NCBI GenBank assembly: GCA_965220285.1
Contig: OZ244818.1
Coordinates: forward strand, 4,712,001 to 4,776,000
Length of the DNA stretch: 64,000 nucleotides
DNA from: Bin5 sp009843665
GTDB lineage: Bacteria > Chloroflexota > Anaerolineae > Caldilineales > Caldilineaceae
Reading direction: 5' to 3'
The notes beneath the pieces are model-generated. The model was given only the letters and a program-made list of their open reading frames with translations. It was not told the DNA's origin and ran no database searches. The stretch's first letter is position 1. Every line of letters begins with the position of its first letter. The translations under genes were made by a program, and so were the position numbers. Of the stretch, positions 24,153 to 32,633 are shown in pieces.

Positions 24153-24155
24153 CGA

Positions 24156-25628
24156 TCAGCTCCTCCCGCTGGCGTGCAAGACCGGTCGAAAGGCTTGCTC
24201 TGCCTGCACCTTGAGCGGCTTTTCAGGCTTGTCCTGAGTGTCATAGCCTTTGGCCTCCTCCACAATCTGGGAACTCGTCAAGAATTCGATTTCCACCGAT
24301 CTCCCGGTTTTGGCTTTCAGAGCCGACAAAAGCTTTTTCCTCAGCCGCGTTTGAAGACAATCGCGTACATACCCGTTAGCCGTCCTGATCGTAAACCTGT
24401 CGTCCTTGCACCTGACGAACTCGGTCTGACCGTGCAACCAGGTGTGATATGTGGCTTCCGGCAACTCCATCGCCATATCTTTGACAACGGCTTGCCATGC
24501 CTCTTGGTCCGCATTGCGTCGGTGCGCTGGCAACTCCATCGTATTGAACACGGCCTCCGCCGTTTCGGGATCCGTCAAGGCGGCGGCCGGCACGAGGGCA
24601 GACCGCGGTTCGGAGGGGTATGCAGTCTCTTGCACCGGCTCTGGCTCTTCCTCTTCGGTATCGGGCTCGTACAGACCCTCCTGCAGCCCGACAAGATACT
24701 CGAATTCTGAATACCATTCGTAGTCGTAGGAATCCTCCCCCCTGATCTCACGGATCGGAATCGACTTGAAGTGCGCAAACCGGTAGATGAGGGCGCCAAC
24801 GCCTTTGGCGCCTCCCTCGGCTTTGTAGTCGGCCGAATAGGCCTGGCAGCGCCCCAGGATGTCCCGCGGCGACCATCTGGCTGCGATCGCCTGCGCAAAA
24901 TCGCGCGGCATGGCAATCGCCGGGTGCATCATCATCTGCAGTGAAAGGTCTCGCTCTTCGGGCGTCGGGGGGGTGGTGGGTGTAAGTTCTCTGATCATCT
25001 TCATGTATTGATCTTTCTTACCACCACCACCACCTATATAGCGCGCGACATCCAATCGCATCGGGTCCCTATCGGATTGGCAGCCAATCACATCGGGATT
25101 CCCTATCGGATTGGCAGCCAATCGCATCGGGAACTCTGGAGATGGTTCTTGTCGCTCTGAAATCGGTGAATCCTGATCCCTATCGGATTGGCAGTCAATC
25201 ACATCGGGATTCCCTATCGGATTGGCAGTCCCGCGCATCGGGTCATCGGCAAAGAGACTGGGCTGTGTCGCGCGTCGTCTCAACTCAAGCGTTTCGGCCG
25301 CAAATTCGAGTGCTTCGCCGATTTCCTGCGACAGGATGTACACATGATTCTTGCTATGGCGTTCTCTGCCGCGGCTGTCCCAGTAGCGAAGCGTCTCCCT
25401 TCTTATCAGGCCAGCTGCTTCGAGATTGGTCAGCGCTGGCTGCACGACCCCGCGGGTTGTTCCGCTTGCCTCCGCAATAGCATCCTGTGACGGGCGGCAG
25501 CCTTCTGGTCCGTCGAGCAATATCAGTGTGCTCAGAACAGTGACTTCGCGAAGCTTAAGTCCATGCCGTTTGGCCAGCCACCTCAGACCGCCGCCCATCT
25601 GTAAGACATACTGATCGTGGGCACTCAT
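24156..25628 (-). CDS. Replication initiator with N-terminal HTH and C-terminal DnaA-N-like domain
   Basis: 490 residues from the ATG at 25628, overlapping the upstream stop as ATGA. Residues 15 to 100 form a winged helix-turn-helix (SQDAIAEASGTTRGVVQPAL, then LEAAGLIRRE). The middle contains repeated peptides (ANPIGNPDVI twice) encoded by iteron-like DNA. The C-terminal 80 residues (MELPEATYHTWLHGQTEFVR, then ANGYVRDCLQTRLRKKL) resemble the DnaA N-terminal domain found in phage initiators and helicase-loading proteins. Likely binds the repeats inside its own gene and recruits host replication proteins, as lambda O does. Function inferred. Confidence 0.75.
   Translation of the reverse strand: MSAHDQYVLQMGGGLRWLAKRHGLKLREVTVLSTLILLDGPEGCRPSQDAIAEASGTTRGVVQPALTNLEAAGLIRRETLRYWDSRGRERHSKNHVYILSQEIGEALEFAAETLELRRRATQPSLFADDPMRGTANPIGNPDVIDCQSDRDQDSPISERQEPSPEFPMRLAANPIGNPDVIGCQSDRDPMRLDVARYIGGGGGKKDQYMKMIRELTPTTPPTPEERDLSLQMMMHPAIAMPRDFAQAIAARWSPRDILGRCQAYSADYKAEGGAKGVGALIYRFAHFKSIPIREIRGEDSYDYEWYSEFEYLVGLQEGLYEPDTEEEEPEPVQETAYPSEPRSALVPAAALTDPETAEAVFNTMELPAHRRNADQEAWQAVVKDMAMELPEATYHTWLHGQTEFVRCKDDRFTIRTANGYVRDCLQTRLRKKLLSALKAKTGRSVEIEFLTSSQIVEEAKGYDTQDKPEKPLKVQAEQAFRPVLHASGRS
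25051..25240. repeat. Iteron-like repeats inside the initiator gene (candidate phage origin)
   Basis: Four exact copies of CCCTATCGGATTGGCAG start at 25067, 25101, 25178 and 25212. Copies 1-2 and 3-4 are each 34 bp apart; the pairs are 111 bp apart. Copies are flanked by CATCGGG motifs, and copies 1 and 2 extend into the perfect dyad GATTGGC-A-GCCAATC. The repeats lie in the hinge region of the initiator, as lambda origin iterons lie within gene O. Confidence 0.75.
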
Positions 25629-25978
25629 CACGCCACCCCCCATCGCAGGAGCTGGCCAGGATGACGCTCTTCCCAGCAGTCCCGGCAGAACTCGCTCGGT
25701 GTGCCGGCATTGTCTAGTCGCACGGATTCGCTTGCGACGCCGCGGTGCAGACAGCTTCGGCAAAGGCCGTCGAAGTCGTCACGCTCCGGCCATTCGCCGG
25801 CCCCGTAAAAGGGCAGCACCTTGATTTCCTTTGCCTTCGCCTTGCCGGCAGACTTGGCGTCGCCGACGGTGGCGTACTCATGCTTGCTGAGGTGCAGAAC
25901 GCGCTTGCCGGCGAGGACGACGAAACGATGTCGGCCGCTGGTGGCGCGCACGGTCTTTACCTTCTTGCGGCTGGACAT
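25628..25978 (-). CDS. Putative zinc-ribbon phage protein upstream of the initiator
   Basis: 116 residues from the ATG at 25978, with AGGAG 7 bases upstream. The N-terminal half is basic (MSSRKKVKTVRATSGRHRF), then a C-terminal CRSCLHRG and FCRDCWEERHPG pair forms a C-x2-C/C-x2-C site. The frame stays open to an ATG at 26185 with its own GGAGGGAG site, so a 186-residue form is possible. The extra part looks less protein-like. The stop overlaps the initiator start by ATGA. Confidence 0.6.
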   Translation of the reverse strand: MSSRKKVKTVRATSGRHRFVVLAGKRVLHLSKHEYATVGDAKSAGKAKAKEIKVLPFYGAGEWPERDDFDGLCRSCLHRGVASESVRLDNAGTPSEFCRDCWEERHPGQLLRWGVA

Positions 25979-26174
25979 GGTACACTCCTGTGTTGGAAGG
26001 GGGTCGGGCAGTCTACTACAAACAACGTGAGTTGGTTCACATGATTCTCCTCTCCTCGTGGCCGCGAGGAGGGTACAAAAAGGATCTGTTCCAATCTGTT
26101 CTGCGCTCGGTCTCCTTCTCTCCGACACGTGCTGAATGCTGGCGACCTCCGCGAGCTCGCGAAACACCTTCGAG

Positions 26175-26426
26175 TCAAGATTCATAAGACTCTCCCTCCG
26201 CAAACAGCCCCGGCATCGGCGCTTCTAGGTCGATCGGCTGGCAGTCGGCCGGCACAATCCTACGCGCCGCGGCTACCGAGGCCTCCAGGAGAAAGGCGGC
26301 CGGACTCAGATCACAGCGTTCGCCAGCCTCGGCGATAAGATGCCACTCCTCTTCCGAAAGCTCTACAGACAGTTTTCGGTGCTCCTCTTTCTCAAGCTGC
26401 ATCGCCTCAACGGATGATTGTGTCAT
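26175..26426 (-). CDS. Small protein with ribbon-helix-helix-like core
   Basis: 83 residues from the ATG at 26426, with AGGAG 5 bases upstream. HRKLSVELSEEEWHLIAEAG followed by LSPAAFLLEASVAAARR has the strand-helix-helix pattern of DUF1778/Arc-type DNA-binding proteins. The acidic C-terminus (PMPGLFAEGE) may bind a partner. Overlaps the previous gene by 20 bases. Possible regulator near the integrase. Confidence 0.55.
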   Translation of the reverse strand: MTQSSVEAMQLEKEEHRKLSVELSEEEWHLIAEAGERCDLSPAAFLLEASVAAARRIVPADCQPIDLEAPMPGLFAEGESYES

Positions 26427-26700
26427 AGGCTCCTGACCTTTCGCTGCTGGGGCCGACGACATCGAATGCAGCCGGTCCCAGAGTGCTTGACTGACGACGT
26501 CCACGCGCCCGTTCGGTGAGCCGGCCTTTTTCGCCCCTGCAGTCGAAGAGCGCGGTTAGTCGCGGCCGCGTCAGTACGACGTGGCCTTCGAATAGGAATG
26601 AGTTGAACAGGCGGACGACAATGCTGAGAAAGAGGGCGGCCGTATTCGCCATGGCGGCACGGTCGGCCGCGATGGCGATTCTTGCTGAGGGATCCTTCAT
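26407..26700 (-). CDS. Hypothetical phage protein next to the integrase
   Basis: 97 residues from the ATG at 26700, with AAAGGAGAG 7 bases upstream, which decides this frame over a competing one. The N-terminal half is helical and hydrophobic (ALFLSIVVRLFNSFLFEGHV); the rest is basic. No family recognised. Lies 19 bases after the integrase stop. Confidence 0.5.
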   Translation of the reverse strand: MKDPSARIAIAADRAAMANTAALFLSIVVRLFNSFLFEGHVVLTRPRLTALFDCRGEKGRLTERARGRRQSSTLGPAAFDVVGPSSERSGAYDTIIR

Positions 26701-26718
26701 TGGTCTCTCCTTTCTTCT

Positions 26719-27672
26719 TCATGCTGGAGGGTCTCTTTTGTTTCCCACTGAGCCTGATCTGTAGTCAGACGCGATGGCCAGTTCGGCCAAGTCGTAGGCG
26801 CGCCTCAGGCTGGCCGTTTCCCAGTCTGCGTAGATTGCTTGCGTCACCGCGGGGGAACGGTGGCCCAAGAGCTTCGCGAGCACGCCCATTTCGATGTTGC
26901 CGGCGTTCAGCATCGCCATAGCGAAGCCATGGCGGAAGCTATGGGGGTTGTAGCAAGGTAGCCCTGCTGCACTGCAGCGTCGCTTGAGCATCTGTGCAAC
27001 GCCGGAATGGCCCAGGGTACCCAGAGGCCTGAACTCAAAGTCGCTGGAAATGTACAGACTTTGTGTTTCGACCACTGGGCGGGTCAGTAGACAGCGTCGG
27101 AAGGTCTCCGTCATCGATAGTGGAAATGGCACGAATCGGGAGCGACGGCCTTTCGCCTCGCGAATGCGAAGCAGCCGGCTGTCCAGGTCTATGTCATCCA
27201 GCCGAAGGGCAACGATCTCCCCAAGACGAAGTCCGGTCCAGAAAAGCATCTCAATAATCAGCTTGTCGCGGCAGTCCAGCCACGTGGCGCCCGTGGTTGG
27301 AATACTGCCGAGGAGACGCTGGAATTGCTCGAGTGTGATCCGCCGGGGCGGTCGTACATTCCGCTTTGGCTCCTCGACGGCGGCGATCGGGGAATGTTCG
27401 ATGTAGCCGCGGTCGACAAGCCAGTTGCAGAATGCCCGCAACGCCCTGAAGCGGGCGTTTATCGATGTATCGGATAAGCCGCGTTCCCTTTCGTGGTTGA
27501 AGAATTCCTCAAAGGTGCGCGGCTGCGCCCACGTGCTGCCGTTTATTTGGTTGAGCTCGAGGAAAGTCAGATAAGAGCCGATGTTGTCAGAGTAAAATCG
27601 AATGGTCTTCGGCCGTTTTCCTGCCGCCTGGCGCGAGTTCAGGAATTCAGCCATCGCGTCGCGCAAAAGCAT
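26719..27672 (-). CDS. int: Tyrosine recombinase (phage integrase)
   Basis: 317 residues. N-terminal SAM-like core-binding domain (residues 1 to 100), then the catalytic domain with Arg149 (TGLRLGEI), Lys174, His244 and Arg247 (HSFRHGF), His271 (LLGHRS) and the nucleophile Tyr281 (AIYADWE). It should integrate the phage at the 3' end of tRNA-His; the attachment fragment is 245 bases upstream of its start. AGGAG lies 9 bases before the ATG. Confidence 0.95.
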   Translation of the reverse strand: MLLRDAMAEFLNSRQAAGKRPKTIRFYSDNIGSYLTFLELNQINGSTWAQPRTFEEFFNHERERGLSDTSINARFRALRAFCNWLVDRGYIEHSPIAAVEEPKRNVRPPRRITLEQFQRLLGSIPTTGATWLDCRDKLIIEMLFWTGLRLGEIVALRLDDIDLDSRLLRIREAKGRRSRFVPFPLSMTETFRRCLLTRPVVETQSLYISSDFEFRPLGTLGHSGVAQMLKRRCSAAGLPCYNPHSFRHGFAMAMLNAGNIEMGVLAKLLGHRSPAVTQAIYADWETASLRRAYDLAELAIASDYRSGSVGNKRDPPA

Positions 27673-28138
27673 GACGGGGATCTCCTGCGATGCAATCGCC
27701 GGTTCTTTGGGACTGGTATTCAGTTTGTGGCTAGACAGCGGAAGGGGGAAGGTCTTTCCGAGGACTGCCCGTCGCCCTGATCAGACGCAAAGTGACCGAT
27801 TTTGGTTTCACACGTGGACCGGCTCAGTTGTCTGGAGGTTGCCCGGCTGGGTGAGGTTGGTCGGGTGAATAGAGGATGGACGAATCAGGACGCGCGCGTT
27901 CGCGGCAGGGGGCCTCGGAGCGTCTGATTGTGGATCAGAAGGTTGCGGGTTCGAGCCCCGCTAGGCGCCCTTACATTAGGCTGTGTCTCTCGTCTTTGGC
28001 GAGTCCAGGGGACACAGCCCGCATGTTACAGCCACAGATTTACATGGAAAGAATAGACGGATCGGCCCTCTGCTTCTAGCGGCCCTCACTCCTGTCATTT
28101 GTTGGAGATCGAGGTCGAGCCGGCTGTAGGCCGAAGAC
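27673..28138. other. Attachment region and chromosomal junction, no protein gene
   Basis: Holds integrase upstream sequence, the tRNA-His fragment (27918 to 27970), and just after it a hairpin with arms GGCTGTGTC and GACACAGCC (27979 to 28018) that may be the terminator or processing site of the original tRNA gene, although it lacks a T-run. Confidence 0.5.
27918..27970 (+). other. attR: 3' fragment of tRNA-His (GTG) at the prophage boundary
   Basis: Contains an intact anticodon arm (TCTGA, loop TTGTGGA, TCAGA; anticodon GTG), T-arm (GCGGG, TTCGAGC, CCCGC), acceptor 3' strand TAGGCGC and discriminator C73, the histidine identity base. No matching 5' acceptor strand or complete D-arm lies upstream, so this is the duplicated attachment core, not a working tRNA. 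The intact gene should be at the other prophage end. Confidence 0.8.
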
Positions 28139-28267
28139 TCAAATCACCTGCGTGCAATAGTCGACCCCACGCCGGAATAGCCCAGTGCGAGTTGCCCCCG
28201 TATTCCGCCTCAGTTCGTCGAATTGTTCAAATCTCTGTTTGGTGAACTGAATCTGCGCCTTAGTCAT
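28139..28267 (-). pseudogene. Truncated ribbon-helix-helix (CopG-like) antitoxin fragment
   Basis: 42 codons from the ATG at 28267: MTKAQIQFTKQRFEQFDELR, then TRTGLFRRGVDYC. This is the strand and two helices of CopG-type antitoxins, but the protein stops just after the second helix, shorter than the usual 60 to 90 residues, and there is no toxin gene beside it. Likely a remnant. Confidence 0.45.
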
Positions 28268-28450
28268 CGTCTGAGTTCCCCTTCGGGTGCGGTGTCCGCA
28301 AGTCTGATTTTGGTTTCTAGCGTTGGTTGTACGCTGCTTGCTAATGCCACAAGGCACTACCTGTTAAGGAGGAATCCATCATAAAGGAAGGCATTCCTTT
28401 CGGGAATAGCCTGCCTGACCGCACTTGGCGCTTGAGATATTCAATGTGCT

Positions 28451-29302
28451 ATGAGCACCCCCAAACGCCATCATTACATTCCCCGAATGTTGCTGAAACG
28501 ATTCTCGAACGAACGAGGTTTCTTTTTCGTTTATGACAAGAGGCACCCTGAAAAGGGTGTACACAAGAGAAGGCTGGAAAATCTATTTGTAGAAAGACAC
28601 CTGTACACTCAAGTTGACGCCAAAGGTGCAAAGGACGTGTCTGTGGAGACGGAGTACCTTGCCTCGCTTGAAAGTAAAGCAAGTCGTCTGTTTAACAAGC
28701 TTGTATTTGCCACTAGGCGGGGAGACCCTCCTCGTCTGACACCAGTGGAAAGGGATGTTTGCATAGAGTTTTTCTATTGTCAGCACATGCGCGTGCCGGA
28801 GAGGGGCGGGAGGTCTAAGGAAGAGGCCTATCAGCGATCAAAACGAAGAATTTACTTCATGAGCCAGATTCGGTCCTCTAAAGGAGGAGAACTGTCGAAT
28901 GTCTTCCAAGACGGGACATTCAGAAGAATGTGGAATAACGCAAGAAGCGAGATCTTAAGAATCGAAAATCCTGTTGTATATGAGGTTCTGTCACAGAAGC
29001 AAATCGGAGTTGGCGTAATTCGAAAACCGAAACCAAGGCGAAGTTTCGTCATCGGAAGCAACCCGGTCTTGAAGTTGGCGCCCCCCATCCGGGCACACCA
29101 GGATGATCAGATAGTTGAATTTTGGTTGCCACTGGCGCGTGACGTGGCCGTTTCCTTTTGCTCTGCGGAAAGAGACACGACAGTTGCTCTAAGAGACAGA
29201 CACATTGAAACTTTGAACAGGAACGCTCTCGACCAGAGTGCGGTGATAGCCGGATGCTCGCGAGAGCTAATTGAATCTCTAGTGAATTCTGCAGGAGGAT
29301 AG
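28451..29302 (+). CDS. DUF4238 domain protein
   Basis: 283 residues starting MSTPKRHHYIPRMLLKRFSN; the HHYIP-x(3)-LKRF motif is the hallmark of DUF4238. The middle has conserved RLTPVERDVCIEFFYCQHMR and a C-terminal NPVL and FWLPLARDVAVSFC segment. Proteins of this family are frequent in accessory islands and have no established activity. No strong ribosome site is seen. The stop is 13 bases before the next gene, so the two probably form an operon. Confidence 0.8.
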   Translation: MSTPKRHHYIPRMLLKRFSNERGFFFVYDKRHPEKGVHKRRLENLFVERHLYTQVDAKGAKDVSVETEYLASLESKASRLFNKLVFATRRGDPPRLTPVERDVCIEFFYCQHMRVPERGGRSKEEAYQRSKRRIYFMSQIRSSKGGELSNVFQDGTFRRMWNNARSEILRIENPVVYEVLSQKQIGVGVIRKPKPRRSFVIGSNPVLKLAPPIRAHQDDQIVEFWLPLARDVAVSFCSAERDTTVALRDRHIETLNRNALDQSAVIAGCSRELIESLVNSAGG

Positions 29303-29315
29303 AGGGAGCGACAGC

Positions 29316-30659
29316 ATGACAGCCATTGATGCAGCATTCCATGTATTGCGCGTTGCCGGCACGCCTCTTCACTATCGCGAGATTACCAGCCGTATGCTTG
29401 AACAGAAACTGTGGGCCACAGCCGGGCAAACGCCCTGGGAAACGGTCAATGCCCGACTAGCCGTCGACATCAATAAACGGGGCGAAACCTCACGCTTTGT
29501 CCGCGTCGGTCCCGGCCTGTTTTCACTACGCATCAATGAATCCGTTGACGAAACCACACAAAGGAGTGTAAGTATGTCACTGGAAAATACTCTTTCTGAA
29601 TTGGCAGAGCGTGCCTCAGAACAGATAGGGCATTTGGAAACAGAAGAAGCCACGAAACATGCTCTGGTCATGCCCTTCATCCAGGCACTGGGGTATAACG
29701 TCTTCGATCCCCGTGAAATCGTACCAGAATTCACGGCAGACGTTGGAACACGAAAAGGGGAGAAGGTCGATTACGCCCTCCTGCATGATGGGAAACCAAC
29801 CATCTTGTTCGAATGCAAAAAGGTAAATAATGCCCTTGAGATGGAGTCCGTTTCCCAGTTGATTCGTTACTTCACGGTGACCGAAGCCCGAATCGCAGTC
29901 TTGACCAACGGAATCGTCTACAAATTCTTTAGCGACCTGGACGAGTCCAATAAGATGGATCAGCGTCCCTTCCTTGAAATCGATTTGCTCAGCTTAGACG
30001 AGCGCTCCATTGCCGAACTCAGGCGGTTTACAAAACAGTCGTTCGACATCGATAAGACCCTCGAAGCGGCCGCCACTCTCAAATATACGCGTGGGATGAA
30101 GCAAATCCTGATTGCTCAACTGAATGAACCAGACGAAGAGTTCATGAAATGGCTCGTTCGACAAGTGTATCCGGGGATATTGACAAAGCAAGTGCGTGAA
30201 CGATTCACCCCTCTAGTCGCTAGGGCGTTTCGAGAATTCATCAACGATCGAATTAACTTGACACTCAAGTCTGCCTTGGACCGTGAAACCGGGGATGCCG
30301 ATGAAGAACCAGACGAACAAGGCGATGACCAAGACGAAATCGTGGACGGTGACCGCGGAATCGTGACGACCGCTCAGGAGCTTGAAGGGTACATGATTGT
30401 CAAGGCCATGCTTCGCCCGATTGTTGATGTCTCCCGCGTCACTCTACGAGACACAAAGAGCTACTGCGGGATCATTCTTGACGACAACAGCAGGAAGCCA
30501 TTATGCAGGCTTTGGTTCAACAGGTCACAGTTGTATCTCGGTGTGTTCGACGAGAACAAGAAGGAGACGCGGAATAAGATCGACTCCCTTGACGGAATGT
30601 ACGCATTCGAGGAAGAGATCAGAGCGACCACTCAACGCTTTTTGGCTGAGGATCAATAG
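29316..30659 (+). CDS. HARE-HTH protein with HsdR N-terminal-like nuclease domain
   Basis: 447 residues. Residues 1 to 72 form a HARE-HTH domain (AAFHVLRVAGTPLHYREITS, then FVRVGPGLFSLR). Residues 95 to 240 match the N-terminal domain seen in type I restriction R subunits: KHALVMPFIQALGYNVFDP, VPEFTADVG, GEKVDYALLHDGKPTILFEC and K, with the PD-(D/E)xK-type residues Glu, Asp and E-C-K in order, then RIAVLTNGIVYKFFSDLD. No helicase follows. The C-terminal region is acidic, then a distinct alpha/beta domain. AGGGAG precedes the ATG. Probably a defence or DNA-modification sensor; the domain combination is visible, the role inferred. Confidence 0.75.
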   Translation: MTAIDAAFHVLRVAGTPLHYREITSRMLEQKLWATAGQTPWETVNARLAVDINKRGETSRFVRVGPGLFSLRINESVDETTQRSVSMSLENTLSELAERASEQIGHLETEEATKHALVMPFIQALGYNVFDPREIVPEFTADVGTRKGEKVDYALLHDGKPTILFECKKVNNALEMESVSQLIRYFTVTEARIAVLTNGIVYKFFSDLDESNKMDQRPFLEIDLLSLDERSIAELRRFTKQSFDIDKTLEAAATLKYTRGMKQILIAQLNEPDEEFMKWLVRQVYPGILTKQVRERFTPLVARAFREFINDRINLTLKSALDRETGDADEEPDEQGDDQDEIVDGDRGIVTTAQELEGYMIVKAMLRPIVDVSRVTLRDTKSYCGIILDDNSRKPLCRLWFNRSQLYLGVFDENKKETRNKIDSLDGMYAFEEEIRATTQRFLAEDQ

Positions 30660-30691
30660 CAAGTATCTCTCTGTACGAGGAAAGTCCGAAT

Positions 30692-31474
30692 GTGGGAAAA
30701 ACAATCGAAGAAATCAGAAATGAAATGCAGTGGGGCATGGCCTGTTATTTGGACCCTCCAGGATCGATTCCGCTTCTGCAGAAGACCATAGGGTTTGCAG
30801 TGTGTCGACGAAACGGACTGAGCTCCAATTCTTGGAAGGTCTGGGTTGAGAAGACCGGCGATATCTACATCGTCTGCCTTGATCAATTGGGAGACATGAA
30901 GATTAGTCTCCATCAATCAGGAAGATGTCATATTGGGTCCAATCAAAAGGCGCAAAGCAATGGAGACCGTTTCATAGGCTGGTGGGACAGGCCATTAGTT
31001 GACGAAATGAGGGGATTGCGACCGTTGTAGCTTGTTTTTCCGACGTCGGCCTTGTGCATAAATCGGGAAGCTCGGAACAAGAACGCAGCCATTTGGGCGA
31101 AGAATCAGATTTACGTAGAGGCTCCGAAATCCCCATTCGGCACAACGGTATCATTCATAGCTGTCGACGAAACCATAAAGAAAATGAATGCAGAAAGGTC
31201 GTTGAGCTACTCTCTTGCCATAGTGCCAGCTTGCCCAGGTAGGAATCTTTGGGTAGTCGTTTCCCATCCATATGAGGGCAAAATGCTCGAAGTAGCGGGC
31301 AAAATCATCAGAAATTTCGGAAAGATCGTAAGTGAGGATTTCGCGGAACAATTGGCGAAGGAGCAAGATGGAAAAGTCTATACAATTACAGTGTCAGGAC
31401 TCACAGATGATGAGAGCGTATATTTGATGCCATTCCCTGTCGAGATTGGGACCCACCATAAGGAAAAAATATGA
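30692..31474 (+). pseudogene. Unknown gene interrupted by an in-frame amber codon
   Basis: A GTG start at 30692, after GAGGAAAG, opens 112 codons to TAG at 31028. The same frame then continues without another stop to 31474 (147 more codons), and the sequence across the stop (GLRPL, stop, LVFPTSAL) reads as one protein. So a 260-residue product appears to have been split by a nonsense change. The product shows a mixed alpha/beta pattern with Trp-rich ends; no family recognised. Its final codons overlap the KTSC gene start, so it belonged to the same operon. Confidence 0.6.
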
Positions 31475-31686
31475 ATTGGGTACAAGTGCAATCCGAAGCG
31501 ATCAATGCAATTGCTTACGATTCCACCACACAAACACTCGGAGTCGAATTTAGCGGAGGCGCAGTGTATCATTACTTCCATGTTCCGAGTTCTGTCCACG
31601 CACAATTCATAAGTGCGTCTTCACACGGAACATTCCATCATGAGTACATCAAGAGCAAGTATCGGTATCGCCGCGTTCGCGGTTGA
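31471..31686 (+). CDS. KTSC domain protein
   Basis: 71 residues starting MNWVQVQSEAINAIAYDSTT, with TLGVEFSGGAVYHYFHVPSS and SHGTFHHEYIKSKY. These are the conserved positions of the KTSC domain (a small domain also fused to Lys-tRNA synthetase-like and restriction proteins), here with S-x-G-x-F replacing part of the usual end motif. Start overlaps the upstream stop (ATATGA). Common in phage and defence islands; activity unknown. Confidence 0.8.
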   Translation: MNWVQVQSEAINAIAYDSTTQTLGVEFSGGAVYHYFHVPSSVHAQFISASSHGTFHHEYIKSKYRYRRVRG

Positions 31687-31776
31687 CCCCGTGCTCTCCA
31701 CCGAAGTATGATGTGGGCAACGAAGTGCGGAAATGAATCCGCACGAATGACCTGCCCCCGACGTTTGTACCACCCG

Positions 31777-32601
31777 TTATGTTAGTCCGGCAGGCACGGG
31801 GACAGGTTCGGCAGGCAAGAGGGCCTCAGGCGCTGGCGGCCGGTAGCCCAGAGAACTGTGTGGTCTGATCCGGTTGTAAGTCCGCCTGTAGCGCTCCGTC
31901 AGCACACGCACCTCCAGCAACGTATAGAAGACCTCTCTGTCCAGCAGCTCGTCCCTCAACTTGCCGTTGAAACTCTCGATGTAGCCGTTCTCCCACGGCG
32001 ACCCAGGCTCGATGTAGAGCGTCCTGGCTCCCACCCGCCCAAGCCACTCACGCACAGCCCGGGCCGTAAACTCCGGCCCGTTGTCCGAGCGAATATGGTC
32101 GGGCACACCTCTCGTCACCATCAACTCGGCCAGCGTCTCTATCACATCGGCAGAGCGTATGCTGCGCGCAGCACGAATCGCCAGACACTCTCTGCTGTAT
32201 TCGTCGATGACGGTCAGCAGCCGCACTCCTGTGCCGTCATGGAGCCTCAGATGCACGAAGTCGTAGGCCCACACATGGTTCTTCCACGCAGGCCGCAGAC
32301 GCACGCACGAGCCGTCATTGAACCACAGACGCCCTCTCTTCGGCTGCTTCACAGGCACCTTCAACCCTTCACGTCGCCATATCCTCTCCACACGCTTGTG
32401 GTTCACTCGCCAGCCGCGATGCCTCAGAAGAGCGGTGATCCTGCGGTAACCGTACCTGCCGAACTGACTGGCCAGCGCCACGATCTCCTCGGTCAGCGCC
32501 TTCTCATCCTCCACCGGTTTCGGCTCGTATCGCTGTGTGGAGCGAGGATGACCTAGCACTCTGCAGGCGCGTCGCTCCGAAACCCCCAAGAGCGCCTTCA
32601 C
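31777..32601 (-). CDS. IS3-family transposase OrfB (DDE integrase domain)
   Basis: 274 residues. GVSERRACRVLGHPRSTQRY is the typical start of the IS407-like subgroup. The DDE core follows: AYDFVHLRLHDGTGVRLLTV (first Asp), VPDHIRSDNGPEF (second Asp), and ENGYIESFNGKLRDELL (Glu), then YNRIRPHSSLGYRPP. OrfB is normally made as an OrfA-OrfB fusion through -1 slippage at GGGAAAC (32646 to 32640); the -1 frame is open from there into this ORF. Confidence 0.92.
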   Translation of the reverse strand: MKALLGVSERRACRVLGHPRSTQRYEPKPVEDEKALTEEIVALASQFGRYGYRRITALLRHRGWRVNHKRVERIWRREGLKVPVKQPKRGRLWFNDGSCVRLRPAWKNHVWAYDFVHLRLHDGTGVRLLTVIDEYSRECLAIRAARSIRSADVIETLAELMVTRGVPDHIRSDNGPEFTARAVREWLGRVGARTLYIEPGSPWENGYIESFNGKLRDELLDREVFYTLLEVRVLTERYRRTYNRIRPHSSLGYRPPAPEALLPAEPVPVPAGLT

Positions 32602-32633
32602 GTGGTCGACACACTCGCGACGACGTGAAGGAC

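Larger units (their letters stand above)
1..27970. mobile_element. Prophage with siphovirus-like tail genes (right part; left end outside the window)
   Basis: A continuous minus-strand set of phage modules: integrase, early genes, initiator, terminase, portal, protease, capsid, connectors, tail genes and tape measure. The right boundary is a 3' tRNA-His fragment ending at 27970, next to the integrase gene. For a tRNA read on the plus strand, the fragment marks the right attachment junction, and the intact tRNA plus the rest of the phage (tail tip, probably lysis genes) should lie left of position 1. No large frameshifts or internal decay are visible in the structural genes, so the prophage could be intact. 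HK97 fold and siphovirus-like tail order are family knowledge; integrity is inference. Confidence 0.95.

Noticed and set aside
24990..25240. Repeats considered as a CRISPR array
   Set aside because: Repeat spacing is 34 bp between starts with almost no unique spacer, and they lie inside a coding gene; iterons fit better.
27876..28079. 67-codon ORF over the tRNA fragment
   Set aside because: Its peptide is a translation of the tRNA-His sequence, a common artefact.
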